From assembly GCF_003752175.1 (NCBI RefSeq), contig NZ_RJVF01000012.1, positions 124,001 through 188,000 on the forward strand: DNA of 64,000 bases. Reading direction: 5' to 3'. The stretch's first letter is position 1; each line of letters begins with the position of its first letter. The DNA is from Comamonas sp. BIGb0124 (GTDB taxonomy: Bacteria; Pseudomonadota; Gammaproteobacteria; Burkholderiales; Burkholderiaceae_C). Shown in pieces: positions 36,053 to 45,578 of this stretch. The position numbers were made by a program, and so were the translations under genes. The notes under the pieces are model-generated. The model was not told the origin of the DNA, searched no databases, and saw only the letters and a program-made list of their open reading frames with translations.

Positions 36053-37861
36053 TCAGCCGGCCGTCTGCGCCGAAGCGGCATGCAGGCCGGCCTGGTCCGC
36101 AATCGCCGTGAGCACCCGCTCCAGCGCCTTGGGTGCCAGGGGCCGGGAGAACCAGTAGCCCTGCACGTCGTCGCATTGCAGGCTCTTGAGTGCCTCGGCC
36201 TGCTCGGCGGTCTCGACGCCTTCGGCGGTCACCAGCATCTCGAGGGCATGCGCCAGCGAGACGATGGCCGAGACGATGGCGTAACCCTTGCCGGGCTTGT
36301 CGATGTTGATGATGAGCGAACGGTCGATCTTCAGGCGGTCGAAGGGGAACTGCGTGAGATACGAAAAACTCGAGTACCCCGTGCCGAAATCGTCGATGGC
36401 CAGGCCCACGCCCAGGGCCCGCAGGCCTTCGAGCGTGGCCAGGGCACCTTCGGTGTCACCCAACAGCACGCTTTCGGTGACTTCGATCTCGAGGTGCTCG
36501 GGCAGCAGTCCGGCATCGTCCAGCGCGCTCTTGACCAGATCGATCAGGCCAGGCTGAAGCAGTTGCCGGGCCGAGACGTTGACGGCGACCTGCGGCACTT
36601 CGGCGGACTTGCCGAGCAGCATGCGCCGCAGGCGTCCCACTTCGCGGCAGGCCTCCCGCAGCACCCATTCGCCGATGGGCACGATCAGCCCGATGTCCTC
36701 GGCCACCGGGATGAAGGTCGCCGGACTGATGGAACCGCGCCCCGGACACTGCCAGCGCAGCAGTGTTTCCATGAGCAGGATGCGGCCGGTCGACAGATTG
36801 ACCTGCGGCTGGAAGACCAGGCTGAACTGCTGCTGCTCCAGCGCCTCGCGCAGCAGTCCTTCGAGTTCGAGCCGGTCGACGGCTTCGGACTGCATGGCGT
36901 TGCGGAACCAGCACGCCTGGTTGCCGTGCGCGGCCTTGGCAGCACCCAGCGCCACGCGTGCGCGATGCAGCAGCTCGCCGGTATCGACCTTGAGCTCGGG
37001 CAGGTACAGCGAGGCGCCGACGCTGGCCGTGAGCCGCAGATTGCGATCGATGGCCTGCATGGGCTGGGAGACCCGGCGCAGCATATGCCCGATCAGGATG
37101 TCGACTTCGTGGGTGTCGCCGTCGACCACGCAAGCCAGAAGCCCGCCGCCGATGGTCGCCAGGATCGCATCCGGCCCGATCACGCCGCGCACATGGTGAC
37201 CGCACAGTTGCAGCACCTGGCCCAGCATGTCGTCGCCCATGGAGTCGCGCAGCCGCGACATCTGGTCGATCTCGATCACCAGCACGGAACAGGGACGGTG
37301 GCGAAGCCGTGCATGCTGCAGCTTGAGCGAGGCACGCTCCTGGAACCAGGTCACGTTGGGCAACTGGGTCCAGGCATCCTGGAAACCCTCGTGCCAATTG
37401 GCGCCATGCGAGGCGTCGCGCGCCGAGGCGCCTTCGAGGTTCACCAGCCCCATGTAGCACGGCGTGCGCAGCGCGGCCGGCCAGGCCTGCGGCAAGGTCG
37501 TGAGCGTGACCTGCACACGCACGCTGGTGCCGTCGCGCCGGCGGTAGGTCCACGATTGCCGGTCGAACTCCGCACCGCTGGTCGGCAGCGCCGAGGCACG
37601 CGCGGCCAGCACGGGCTGGCCCTGCGCACCGACCGACACCTCGAACGGCAACTGCGCCGCGCGCCGCAGCAGCTCGGGCGTGTCATGCAGTTGCGCCACC
37701 GTGGTGTTCCCGCTGCCGACGAGCTGGTGAGCGCTGTAGCCCGTCAGGCGTTCGAGCGCCGGATTGACGCGCAGCAGCACGCCCTCGGCATCGCAGACGA
37801 ACACCCCTTGCGCGAGGCTGTCGACGATGTGGGAGTCTTGCGTGAGGTCTGCGGCAGGCAT
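36053..37861 (-). CDS. PAS-GGDEF(degenerate)-EAL c-di-GMP phosphodiesterase
   Basis: Soluble protein of 602 residues. The PAS domain is at about 10-140 (GVFVCDAEGVLLRVNPALERLTGY). The GGDEF-like domain is at about 165-325 with GGGLL in place of the active site, so it is not a cyclase. The EAL domain is at about 335-590. It reads METLLRW, with Ala of EAL replaced by Thr but the Glu kept. The other catalytic positions are intact: NVSARQL, EVTES, IDDFGTGYS, LKIDRS, VTAEGVET and VQGYWFS. It should hydrolyse c-di-GMP. It starts 52 bp after the end of the cellulose-operon lipoprotein gene on the same strand, so it may be read with the bcs operon. Confidence 0.85.
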   Translation of the reverse strand: MPAADLTQDSHIVDSLAQGVFVCDAEGVLLRVNPALERLTGYSAHQLVGSGNTTVAQLHDTPELLRRAAQLPFEVSVGAQGQPVLAARASALPTSGAEFDRQSWTYRRRDGTSVRVQVTLTTLPQAWPAALRTPCYMGLVNLEGASARDASHGANWHEGFQDAWTQLPNVTWFQERASLKLQHARLRHRPCSVLVIEIDQMSRLRDSMGDDMLGQVLQLCGHHVRGVIGPDAILATIGGGLLACVVDGDTHEVDILIGHMLRRVSQPMQAIDRNLRLTASVGASLYLPELKVDTGELLHRARVALGAAKAAHGNQACWFRNAMQSEAVDRLELEGLLREALEQQQFSLVFQPQVNLSTGRILLMETLLRWQCPGRGSISPATFIPVAEDIGLIVPIGEWVLREACREVGRLRRMLLGKSAEVPQVAVNVSARQLLQPGLIDLVKSALDDAGLLPEHLEIEVTESVLLGDTEGALATLEGLRALGVGLAIDDFGTGYSSFSYLTQFPFDRLKIDRSLIINIDKPGKGYAIVSAIVSLAHALEMLVTAEGVETAEQAEALKSLQCDDVQGYWFSRPLAPKALERVLTAIADQAGLHAASAQTAG

Positions 37862-37913
37862 GGAAGTGGCGTGGATCCGGGTTGTGAACCGCTGGACGAA
37901 GAATCAACCCCGG

Positions 37914-39665
37914 TCAGGGCTGGCCTAGAAAAATTGTAAAGCCGGTACTGGACGCCGTGAGCACGCGAACTGCGGAAATTTGGCTCGATGCGTTCAGATC
38001 GACGATCAGCACGCCGCTTTGCGTGTCGGTACCCGACTGCGAGCAGCTCGTCGAACCGGTTGCGACCGAATAGCTCAGGTCGCTGACCGAGAACATGTTG
38101 CCGGCCGTCTGGATGCTTTCACGGATGGGCGTGATGGCGCCCTTCACGGTACAGCCTCCGCTGGCGGTGCCGCTGAAGGGGTAGGAGCCGTCGGTGTTGG
38201 CGGTGCTGCCGATGGTGATCGACGTCACGCGCGGCTGGCTGCCGAAGCCGGCCGAATTGGTGCTGCGGTAGGTCTGTCCGGTCAGTTCGCTGACGAAGGC
38301 GACTTCGCGCGCGCTCGTGGCGGCGGGAGTCAGCGACATGGCCGCCGGCAGGCCGTTGTAGGCCAGGGTGCTGCCGTTGGCGCTTTGCTTCGACGGGTCG
38401 TCGTAGATCGCCTTGAGCGAAGTCCGCGTCGCCACGGCGCCGGCGAAGTGCATGTTGTTGTAGAGCGTGTCGGTCGAACGGCGCCAGAAGATGTTGTTTT
38501 CCGAGTAGAAACCGCCCGAAGCGTTCCCCATGCCGATATTCGACGGGTTGTAGAACACGTCGCCGTTGCCATTGTTGCGGTACATCAGGAACTGGTTGTT
38601 GGCCAGCACCACCATGTCGATGGCTTCGTTGTTGAACGGATCGGTGCCCTTCCAGATGCCCGAAGGCACTTGGCTGGTCGTGGCGATGGAGCCGACATCG
38701 AAACTGCGCGGCACGGTGGTCGAATCCGTCGCGGCAAAGCTGCCGTCGAGGATGAAGGTGTTGCGTGTGCCGCTCACCGTGCGCACGGCCAGCCACAGGC
38801 CGGTCTTCACGTCGTCGGTGCTGTAGCGCACGATGGCGCGTCCCGACAGGACATGACCGGCCTGCGCGCAGGTGGTGCCGTCGATGGTGTTGGCGAGCGT
38901 GATGGTGACGTTGTAGAACGGCCCCCCGCTGCTTTGCGGCAGGACCGAGCCATACAGCTGACAGTTGCCGCTGCGTCCGCTGATGCGGCCGGCCCAGTCG
39001 ACGTACAGACCCCAGCCGCTGGTATCGGACGTCGCCCCCATGTAGGCGCCCTGGATGCCGCCGTTGAGGCTGAGATTGGCGGTGCGCTTGGCCAGGTTGA
39101 CGTCGTAGCTGCTGGTGAACTGCAGACGGGTCGCGCTGTTGCCGGGGTTGGTGTAGTTGCCGTTGAACGTGGCGTTGGCCGATGTCCAGCTGGGCGTGCC
39201 GCGGCCGCTGAGCGTGCCGGTCAGCGCGATGCTGGTCACGAAGGTGCCGGTGCCCTGCTCGTCGGCGGGACGCTGGTAGTAGACGCCCGAGTTGGAGGTC
39301 ACGCGTCCGCCCGTGGTCTGCAGGTCGGTGCCGTACAGGCCGTCGAAGCCCATCGCATCGGTGCCGCCGCGCGAGAAGTAGTAGAAGCCGCTGGTGCCGG
39401 TCGCGCTGCCCGGATCGATGATGCCGAAGAAGGTCTGGCCGCCGCTGGTGCCCGACCAGATGCCGGCCGGATACTGCTGGCCCGACGAACTGCCCGAGTC
39501 GGTGCCGCCGCCGGCGCCGATGTCGCTGTCGTCGCCGCCGCCACCGCCGCACGAGGCCAGCGTCGCCGCCGCCAGCAGCGCCACGCTCCACAGTCCGGCG
39601 CGTGTCATCCCTGAATGTTTTTTGATGTTTGCTGTCTTCACGATTTTCAACTCCTGGATGCCCAT
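37914..39665 (-). CDS. Cellulose-operon-linked lipoprotein with two related domains
   Basis: The protein has 583 residues and I do not recognise the family. The lipoprotein signal ends TLASC (Cys39), followed by a Gly/Asp/Ser-rich spacer. The body has two related halves, about 66-312 and 333-583. Each begins PAGIWSGT / PSGIWKGT. Each ends with a GxCxxxG segment (GNCQLYG / GGCTVKG), about 30 residues, then a TCAQAG / SCSQSG segment and SGRAIV / SGVLIV. The sequence is Gly/Ser/Thr-rich and beta-like, so secreted beta-barrels are likely. ATG 39665 has AAGG upstream; ATG 39608 is a weaker choice. It starts 61 bp after bcsC on the same strand, so it is probably the last operon gene and acts on cellulose export or anchoring at the outer membrane (inference). 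Confidence 0.7.
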   Translation of the reverse strand: MGIQELKIVKTANIKKHSGMTRAGLWSVALLAAATLASCGGGGGDDSDIGAGGGTDSGSSSGQQYPAGIWSGTSGGQTFFGIIDPGSATGTSGFYYFSRGGTDAMGFDGLYGTDLQTTGGRVTSNSGVYYQRPADEQGTGTFVTSIALTGTLSGRGTPSWTSANATFNGNYTNPGNSATRLQFTSSYDVNLAKRTANLSLNGGIQGAYMGATSDTSGWGLYVDWAGRISGRSGNCQLYGSVLPQSSGGPFYNVTITLANTIDGTTCAQAGHVLSGRAIVRYSTDDVKTGLWLAVRTVSGTRNTFILDGSFAATDSTTVPRSFDVGSIATTSQVPSGIWKGTDPFNNEAIDMVVLANNQFLMYRNNGNGDVFYNPSNIGMGNASGGFYSENNIFWRRSTDTLYNNMHFAGAVATRTSLKAIYDDPSKQSANGSTLAYNGLPAAMSLTPAATSAREVAFVSELTGQTYRSTNSAGFGSQPRVTSITIGSTANTDGSYPFSGTASGGCTVKGAITPIRESIQTAGNMFSVSDLSYSVATGSTSCSQSGTDTQSGVLIVDLNASSQISAVRVLTASSTGFTIFLGQP

Positions 39666-39726
39666 CCCGGACATCCTTCCTGCTGGGTGCATGACCCGCC
39701 GCCGCGCTCTGCACGGCGTGCGGGGC

Positions 39727-42700
39727 TCAATACGGTGCGTAAGGCGACTTCAGTGGGTTGACCGGCATGGCCATGGCCCGGGTCTGCGGCTCCAGCGCAT
39801 ACCGCAGGTAGACGCCGCCGGTCATCTGACGGTAATCGCTGGCGTTGTCGAAGGCCAGGTGGCCGCCCACGAACAGCTGCGGGCCGATCTTGTACTCGAG
39901 CGAGCCGCCCACGTTGTAGCCGAGTCCGGTCTTGGTCTGGCCGGCATAGCGGGCGCGTGCGGCGTCGTCGCCGAGTTCGGTCAGGCCGCCGGCGGTCTGG
40001 GCGGCTTCGAAGGCGGCGCCCTGGCGTGCGCTGCTGGTCGGGAAGAAATTGGCCGCATCTTCCTTGAAGTGCTGCAGGCCCACCGAGCCTTGCACGCGGT
40101 AGCTCAGGCGGGAGCTGCGTCCGGTCCAGTCGACGGGCACGCCCACCGACAGGAAGTTCTGCGGACTGAAATAACCGCCGTGACCGTAAGTGAAGTAACG
40201 CCGGTTCTTGCCGAAGCCCAGCATGGTGACGTTGAGGCCCGAGCTGAGCGTGCGGTTGGGCTCGTCGATCAGGCGCCAGTACATGCCGCCGCCGCCTTCG
40301 AAGCGGCTGTTGGAGGCCACGTTGTGGCCGTTGAGCGTGTGGTACGAGCCGTAGCCGTAGAAGCCCTGGCCCGGCTGGGTCTCGAAGCCGAGTTCGGCGC
40401 GCGCGCCGGTGGCCACCACGCCGCCCCATTCGTCGCCTGTGCGTGCATCCTTGGCACCGGCAAACGACAGCAGGCTGTCGGTGACGGCACGGCGCGAGAC
40501 GCCGACCTTGTAGTCGATCTGGTCGTTGAGCGGCCCTTCGATCTGCGCCCCGCCGACCACCGTGCTGTAGAGGAAACCGATGGGCGTGGTGCCGATGTCC
40601 GCGCGCCAGCGCTCGCTCTCGTAGCCGATGCTCAGGCCCACGCCGTCGTCGCTCTGTGGGCCGGCCGATATGCCGCGGCCACCGCCCGTGGCCGACAGAT
40701 AGGAGTTGTAAGCGGCCACCGGTCCGCCGCCGAAGCGGCTGGCCTGGTCGTAGCTCGAGAGGCTGGTGGCCGTGGCGGGCGTGCCGGCGTCGAGGCTGAC
40801 CATGGTCGCATTGAAGACCACCTTGCCGTTGCCGGCCGGCACCCTGACTTCGAACGGGGTCTCGAGATCGTCGAGCTTGCCCAGACCGGCCTCGCCCTGC
40901 CGCGTGCGCAGCGTGGCGCCGAGCGAGACGGTGGCACCCCGTTCTTCGCGCAGGCTGGCCAGTTCCTCGGCCAATGTGGCGGGCGCACGCTGCACCGGAA
41001 CGTCGCTGTCCCCGAAGATGGAGGCCAGCAGGCCCTGCTGCGGTTGCTGCTGGGGCAAGCCGTAAGGCTGCTGGACACCGCCGTAGACCGGCTGGGCGCC
41101 ATAGGCCGCCGGTGCACCGTAGACGCCGGCCTGGGCCGGCATCGCGTAGTTCTGCGGGTAGGCCTGCTGGGGATAGACCGGCTGTGCAGGCTGTCCATAC
41201 GCCTGTGCGGCGGGTGCCGCGCCGTAGTAGGCCTGGGGCAGCGAAGCCGCCATCTGCGCGGGTGCGGCCGCCGGGGCTGCGGCCGTGGCGGTTCGCCTGT
41301 TGGCTGTCGAAGTGCGAGCCGTGGCGGCCGCCGGTGCCGTGCGCGCCACGGGTGCTGCCACATAGGCCGACGGCATGCTGGCCGCACCGTAAGGCTGCGC
41401 GGCCGTGGCGGGATAGCCGCCGTAGCCCGCCTGGCCCTGGGGCGCTGCCATCACGGGCGCAGGAATGAAATTCTGACCGGCCGAGGCGATCGGCGGATAG
41501 ACCGGCTGCTGCGCCGGAGCGCCGTAGGCACCGGCATACGCACCCGCAGCCGGCTGCAGATTGGAGGCCGCGAACGGATTGCCCGCGTTCTGGCGGCCGC
41601 CGGCTGCCGCCGCTGCGGTCAGGCTGTTCGAAGGCACACCCGTCGTCGCATTGCGGAAGGGATTGCGCGGACGGGCATCCGACCACGAGACCTGCCCCGT
41701 CGGCAAGCCGATGCTGCCGCCCGCTGCACGCTGCTGCGCCTGGAGCGCAGCGGTGTAGAGCTGTTCGGCACGCGAGTTCTTGCCTTGGGCGCGGTACACG
41801 CGCGCAGCGGCGGCGAGCACCTCCGGATCCTGCGGTGCCACCTGAAGCGCAGCGGCCAGCGCATTCTCGGCATAGCCGTACTCCTTGGCCTGCGTCGCGG
41901 TCGAGGCGGCCGCCAGCAAGGTGGGCACGTCGCGCGGGTTGGACTGGCGCTGGCGCGTGTAGAGCTGCAGTGCCTGGTTGTAGTCGCCGTGGTCGGCGTA
42001 CATGCGCGCCAGGGCCCCGATCACGTCGCCGTTGCCCGGCAACTGGACGAGCAGCGGCGCCAGCATGTCGTAGGCACCGGCCAGATCTCCGGCCTCGCGC
42101 AGCGCATCCGCCTGACGCACCACATAGGACACGCGAAGGCCCTGGTAGGTGCGATCGTCCTCGGCATTGAGCGGCTGGGTCGAGAGCTGCTGCAGGATCC
42201 CGGCCAGCTCGGCGTCCTGCCCGGTCTTGAGCAGAATGCCGGCGTACTGCAGCCAGAGACCCGGCTGGGGCCGCACCGTGCTGACGATGGACTGGCGCAG
42301 CATGTCGATGGCCAGGGCCGGCTGGCCGGCGTCCGAGAATCCGTTGGCGACCACGCCCATCAGTTCGTTGTCCTGGCCGGCAAAGCCGCGGGCCTGGTTG
42401 AGCAGGTTGATGGCTTCCTGCGTGCGGCCCTGCTGGGCCAGGGCGGTTGCCTGCTTGGCCTGCGCGTGCACCCAGGCACGGCGCTGCAGGGCGCCCATGT
42501 CGGTCGTGCGGTTCTGCGCCGGGATGCGTTCGAGCAGGCTCAGGGTGGTGGGCCAGTCGGCGGTCTCGGAGGCGAACAGGGCCGACGCGTAAAGCGATTC
42601 GGCCGTGGCCGGACCCGCCGTCAGCATGTTGGCCATCAGGTTGCGGGCCTGGTCGGGCGCACCCATCTGCAGGTAGATGCGGGCCAGATCCAGACGCACC

Positions 42701-44292
42701 CAGGGGCTCTGCGGATCGTTGCTCATGGCCCGCTCGAGCGAACTGCGTGCAGCGGTCAGGTCGCCGCGCTGCTGGGCCTGCTTGGCCAGTGCCAGATCGC
42801 GTTCGGCACGCAAGGCGCCGATCGAGCCCAGTTGACGCTGTTCCTCGGGCGAAAGCTGCTCGAGCAACTGCAGCGCTTCGGCCGACTTGTTGTTCTGCGA
42901 GAGCGCGCCGATGAGTCCGCGCGTGGCATCGGTGTTGCCGGGATGGCGCTGCAGGATGTTGCGGTACGCGGTTTCCGCAGCGGCGGGCTGGCCACTGCGA
43001 GCCAGCACGTCGGCCAGCGCGTTCTGGCCGGTCAGTTCGTTGGGATCGATGCGCACGGCCTGTTCCAGCGAACGCTGGGCCTCGGGCCAGTTGCGCGCAT
43101 TGCGTTCGGTGTCGGCGCGCCGCACCAGCGTCCAGTACGTGGCGCTGTTGAGCGCCGTACGCCAGCGCGAGGCGTCGCTGCCGCGCGAGGCCTGCTGCAG
43201 CAGGCGCTGTGCCTCTTCGAAGCGTTCCTGGCGCAGGCGGATCAGGCCCATGCCGCCCTGGGCGTCGCCATCGTTGGGACGCGAGGCCAGCACGGCCTGG
43301 AAGTCGCGTTCGGCAGCGGCGACATCGCCCTGGTCGAGTGCCCGGAAACCGGCCGTACTGCGCTCGCGCAGAGGGTCGCGCGTTTCCTGCACCGTCTGAC
43401 TCTGGGCCTGCGCCTGGGCCTGTCGCTGTTGCTGAAGTTGCTGGAGCTGCGTGCGCACGCCCTGATCGTCGGGATTCTGCTGCAGGTAGGACTGGTAGGC
43501 GGCAATGGCGGCCGGCCCCGTGCCCTGCCAGGCCAGCGCACGACGCCAGGACTGAATGGCCTGCTGCGTGACCTCGGGACGACGCGATAACTCGGACAGC
43601 CGGCGGATGCCTTCGGCCCGCGTGTTCTCGCGGTAGGTGAGATGCTGGGCCAGGGCCAGCGCCTTGGTGCCATTGCCCGGGTCGGCCTGGGCCAGACGTT
43701 CCAGACCCTGGCGTGCCTCTTCCCAGCCCTGCGCGCTGCCGCCCAGGGTCTGGTAGTACTCCAGGGCCAGGTCGCCGGTCGGGGCCTGACCGCCCAGCGC
43801 CTGCCGGTACTCGGCCACGGCCTCGTTGGAGCGGCCCTGCTGGGCCAGCGCACGCGCGGATTCCAGTTGCTGCCGGTTACCGCCCACGCGAATGCTCTGC
43901 TCAAGCTGCGCGATCAGCGGGCTTTCCGGATGCGAGGACTGCAACTGGCGAAGGTACTCGCGGGCGTTGTCGGTCTGGTTTTCGTCCAGGGCCAACTGCG
44001 CCATGCCGACCAGCGCCTCGGGCTGGTTGGGGCTGATGCGCAGGAGCTTTTCCCAATTCTCGCGAGCCCGTGCACGATCGCCGCGGGCCTGCCAGTACTG
44101 ACTTTGCTCGATGAGCACACGCACCGGCTCGGGCGTGGCCGAAGCGGATTGCGCCCGCACATCGGCCGGCTGCAAGGCCAGCAGCACGCACGCCACGGCC
44201 ACGGCGCGCAACATCAGGCCGGCGCTCTCGGGCCGGGGCCGCGAGGCGCCCAGCGGACCGGTGCGGAAGGATTCGACAAGCAGGAGGCTCAT
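39727..44292 (-). CDS. bcsC: Cellulose synthase outer-membrane subunit BcsC
   Basis: The protein has 1521 residues. The signal peptide is at about 27-48 (LRAVAVACVLLALQPADVRAQ). About 20 TPR-type helical repeats (roughly 50-850) span the periplasm, e.g. YWQARGDRARARENWEKLL and AMSNDPQSPWVRLDLARIYL. A C-terminal BcsC beta-barrel follows (about 1110-1521), with GYESERWRADIGTTPIGF and YLRYAL near the end. Cellulose passes through this pore. Between TPR and barrel lies a linker of about 235 residues rich in Ala, Tyr, Gly, Gln and Pro (about 855-1090), not seen in the E. coli protein. ATG 44292 is preferred to the GTG at 44301. It is 35 bp after bcsZ. Confidence 0.93.
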   Translation of the reverse strand: MSLLLVESFRTGPLGASRPRPESAGLMLRAVAVACVLLALQPADVRAQSASATPEPVRVLIEQSQYWQARGDRARARENWEKLLRISPNQPEALVGMAQLALDENQTDNAREYLRQLQSSHPESPLIAQLEQSIRVGGNRQQLESARALAQQGRSNEAVAEYRQALGGQAPTGDLALEYYQTLGGSAQGWEEARQGLERLAQADPGNGTKALALAQHLTYRENTRAEGIRRLSELSRRPEVTQQAIQSWRRALAWQGTGPAAIAAYQSYLQQNPDDQGVRTQLQQLQQQRQAQAQAQSQTVQETRDPLRERSTAGFRALDQGDVAAAERDFQAVLASRPNDGDAQGGMGLIRLRQERFEEAQRLLQQASRGSDASRWRTALNSATYWTLVRRADTERNARNWPEAQRSLEQAVRIDPNELTGQNALADVLARSGQPAAAETAYRNILQRHPGNTDATRGLIGALSQNNKSAEALQLLEQLSPEEQRQLGSIGALRAERDLALAKQAQQRGDLTAARSSLERAMSNDPQSPWVRLDLARIYLQMGAPDQARNLMANMLTAGPATAESLYASALFASETADWPTTLSLLERIPAQNRTTDMGALQRRAWVHAQAKQATALAQQGRTQEAINLLNQARGFAGQDNELMGVVANGFSDAGQPALAIDMLRQSIVSTVRPQPGLWLQYAGILLKTGQDAELAGILQQLSTQPLNAEDDRTYQGLRVSYVVRQADALREAGDLAGAYDMLAPLLVQLPGNGDVIGALARMYADHGDYNQALQLYTRQRQSNPRDVPTLLAAASTATQAKEYGYAENALAAALQVAPQDPEVLAAAARVYRAQGKNSRAEQLYTAALQAQQRAAGGSIGLPTGQVSWSDARPRNPFRNATTGVPSNSLTAAAAAGGRQNAGNPFAASNLQPAAGAYAGAYGAPAQQPVYPPIASAGQNFIPAPVMAAPQGQAGYGGYPATAAQPYGAASMPSAYVAAPVARTAPAAATARTSTANRRTATAAAPAAAPAQMAASLPQAYYGAAPAAQAYGQPAQPVYPQQAYPQNYAMPAQAGVYGAPAAYGAQPVYGGVQQPYGLPQQQPQQGLLASIFGDSDVPVQRAPATLAEELASLREERGATVSLGATLRTRQGEAGLGKLDDLETPFEVRVPAGNGKVVFNATMVSLDAGTPATATSLSSYDQASRFGGGPVAAYNSYLSATGGGRGISAGPQSDDGVGLSIGYESERWRADIGTTPIGFLYSTVVGGAQIEGPLNDQIDYKVGVSRRAVTDSLLSFAGAKDARTGDEWGGVVATGARAELGFETQPGQGFYGYGSYHTLNGHNVASNSRFEGGGGMYWRLIDEPNRTLSSGLNVTMLGFGKNRRYFTYGHGGYFSPQNFLSVGVPVDWTGRSSRLSYRVQGSVGLQHFKEDAANFFPTSSARQGAAFEAAQTAGGLTELGDDAARARYAGQTKTGLGYNVGGSLEYKIGPQLFVGGHLAFDNASDYRQMTGGVYLRYALEPQTRAMAMPVNPLKSPYAPY

Positions 44293-44327
44293 GAAATTCA
44301 CTCAGGTAGTCGGCATCGGGGCTGGAT

Positions 44328-45572
44328 TCAGCACCCGACCGCCCAGGACAGGCGGACACGCCCATCCTGCAGGAAACGATAGCGCCCGTCCGTCCACCCC
44401 AGGGCGAACAGGCTCAAGACCATGTCGTAGTACACGGGGATGTTGGCAGCCGTGACGTTGGCTGCCGGCAGCATGCTCAGCACCCGCCGCATTTGCGTGT
44501 TGTAGAGGGCGCTTTCGCCCAGCGCGTCGAGGTAGGGCAGCAGCACGGCGGAAAACCCCAGCGGCCCGGTGCCCGTCGTCTGACCGGTCGTGACATCGAC
44601 CTTCTCGGGCGGCAGACCGCCCGAGGTGACCAGTGCAGCGCGCATGCCGTCGAGCGCCTTGAGCGAATCCGCGAACAGGGGATCGGCCGCCGAGGTGACG
44701 CCGGCCCAGAGGTAACTGCGAATCGCGTCGTAGCTGCCGACCGAGCCCTTGCCCGGATCGACGATGAAACGGCCGCCGGACGAGCCCGAAACCTGGTAAC
44801 CGATCCAGTCGGCGACATAACCCTTGCCCGGCGACTCGGCCAGCACCCTGAGGGAATTGCGTGCAATCGCGGCCCAGGGTCCGCTCGGGTCCTCGGTCGC
44901 GAAACGGCGCAATTGCGGCACCATCAGGTAACTGGCATTGAGGCGCCACACACCGCCGGGCAGGTTGAAACCCTGCGGACCGGGCAGCAGCATCTGGCCC
45001 AGGCCCGGCAGGTTCACCACTTCGTCGCGCTGCACACGCGCCAGCAGCACACGGGCCTCGTCGCGGTACTGCGGTTTTTTCCAGATGCGAGCGGCTTCGA
45101 GCAGCGCGTAGGCGAACCACAGATCGGCATCCGATGCGGCATTCGGGTCGAGCACGCCCCAGTTGCCGTCCTCGCGGCGGCCCCACTGCCAGGCGGGCAA
45201 CCGCGCCGACAGGTTGCCGCCGGCAAGGTTGAGCACGCTCCAGCGCCAGATCCGCTCGAAGGCGGCCGGGTCGTTGGCCACCAGGGCAAAGAACATGCCG
45301 TAGGACTGCCCTTCCGACGTGCTGTGCATCTGGGGCACGCTGTAGTCGACGATACGGCCATCGGCCTGCAGGTAGTGCGAGGCAAAGGCCTGCCAGAGCG
45401 GCCAGGTGACCGCGGGACACGAGCCTTTGCGATTGCCGCCGGCCGGTGCCGCCGGCTGCGCCCCGGCCAGGCCGGGAGCGGCCAGCCAGGACCACGCGGC
45501 CGCCGCCAGACCTCCGGCGGCCAGGCGGCGGCGCGAAGGATCGAACGGACGGGACGAGCGGGGTAGCGCCAT
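44328..45572 (-). CDS. bcsZ: Periplasmic endo-1,4-beta-glucanase BcsZ (GH8)
   Basis: Glycoside hydrolase family 8 enzyme of 414 residues, needed for proper cellulose output. A basic signal peptide (RRRLAAGGLAAAAWSW, ending GLAGAQ) exports it. The catalytic acid is the Glu in MHSTSEGQSYGMFFAL (about residue 86), and SDADLWFAYALLEA holds the conserved Asp. GYVADWIGYQ and YDAIRSYLWAG match the family core. The start is 6 bp after the bcsB stop, so translation is coupled. Confidence 0.95.
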   Translation of the reverse strand: MALPRSSRPFDPSRRRLAAGGLAAAAWSWLAAPGLAGAQPAAPAGGNRKGSCPAVTWPLWQAFASHYLQADGRIVDYSVPQMHSTSEGQSYGMFFALVANDPAAFERIWRWSVLNLAGGNLSARLPAWQWGRREDGNWGVLDPNAASDADLWFAYALLEAARIWKKPQYRDEARVLLARVQRDEVVNLPGLGQMLLPGPQGFNLPGGVWRLNASYLMVPQLRRFATEDPSGPWAAIARNSLRVLAESPGKGYVADWIGYQVSGSSGGRFIVDPGKGSVGSYDAIRSYLWAGVTSAADPLFADSLKALDGMRAALVTSGGLPPEKVDVTTGQTTGTGPLGFSAVLLPYLDALGESALYNTQMRRVLSMLPAANVTAANIPVYYDMVLSLFALGWTDGRYRFLQDGRVRLSWAVGC

Positions 45573-45578
45573 AGATGT

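Noticed and set aside
39394-43590. Open frame of 1398 codons on the + strand
   Set aside because: It runs antisense to bcsC, which has clear TPR and barrel domains. GC-rich codon use makes long antisense frames common here, and the translated product is Arg/Gly/His-rich with no domain.
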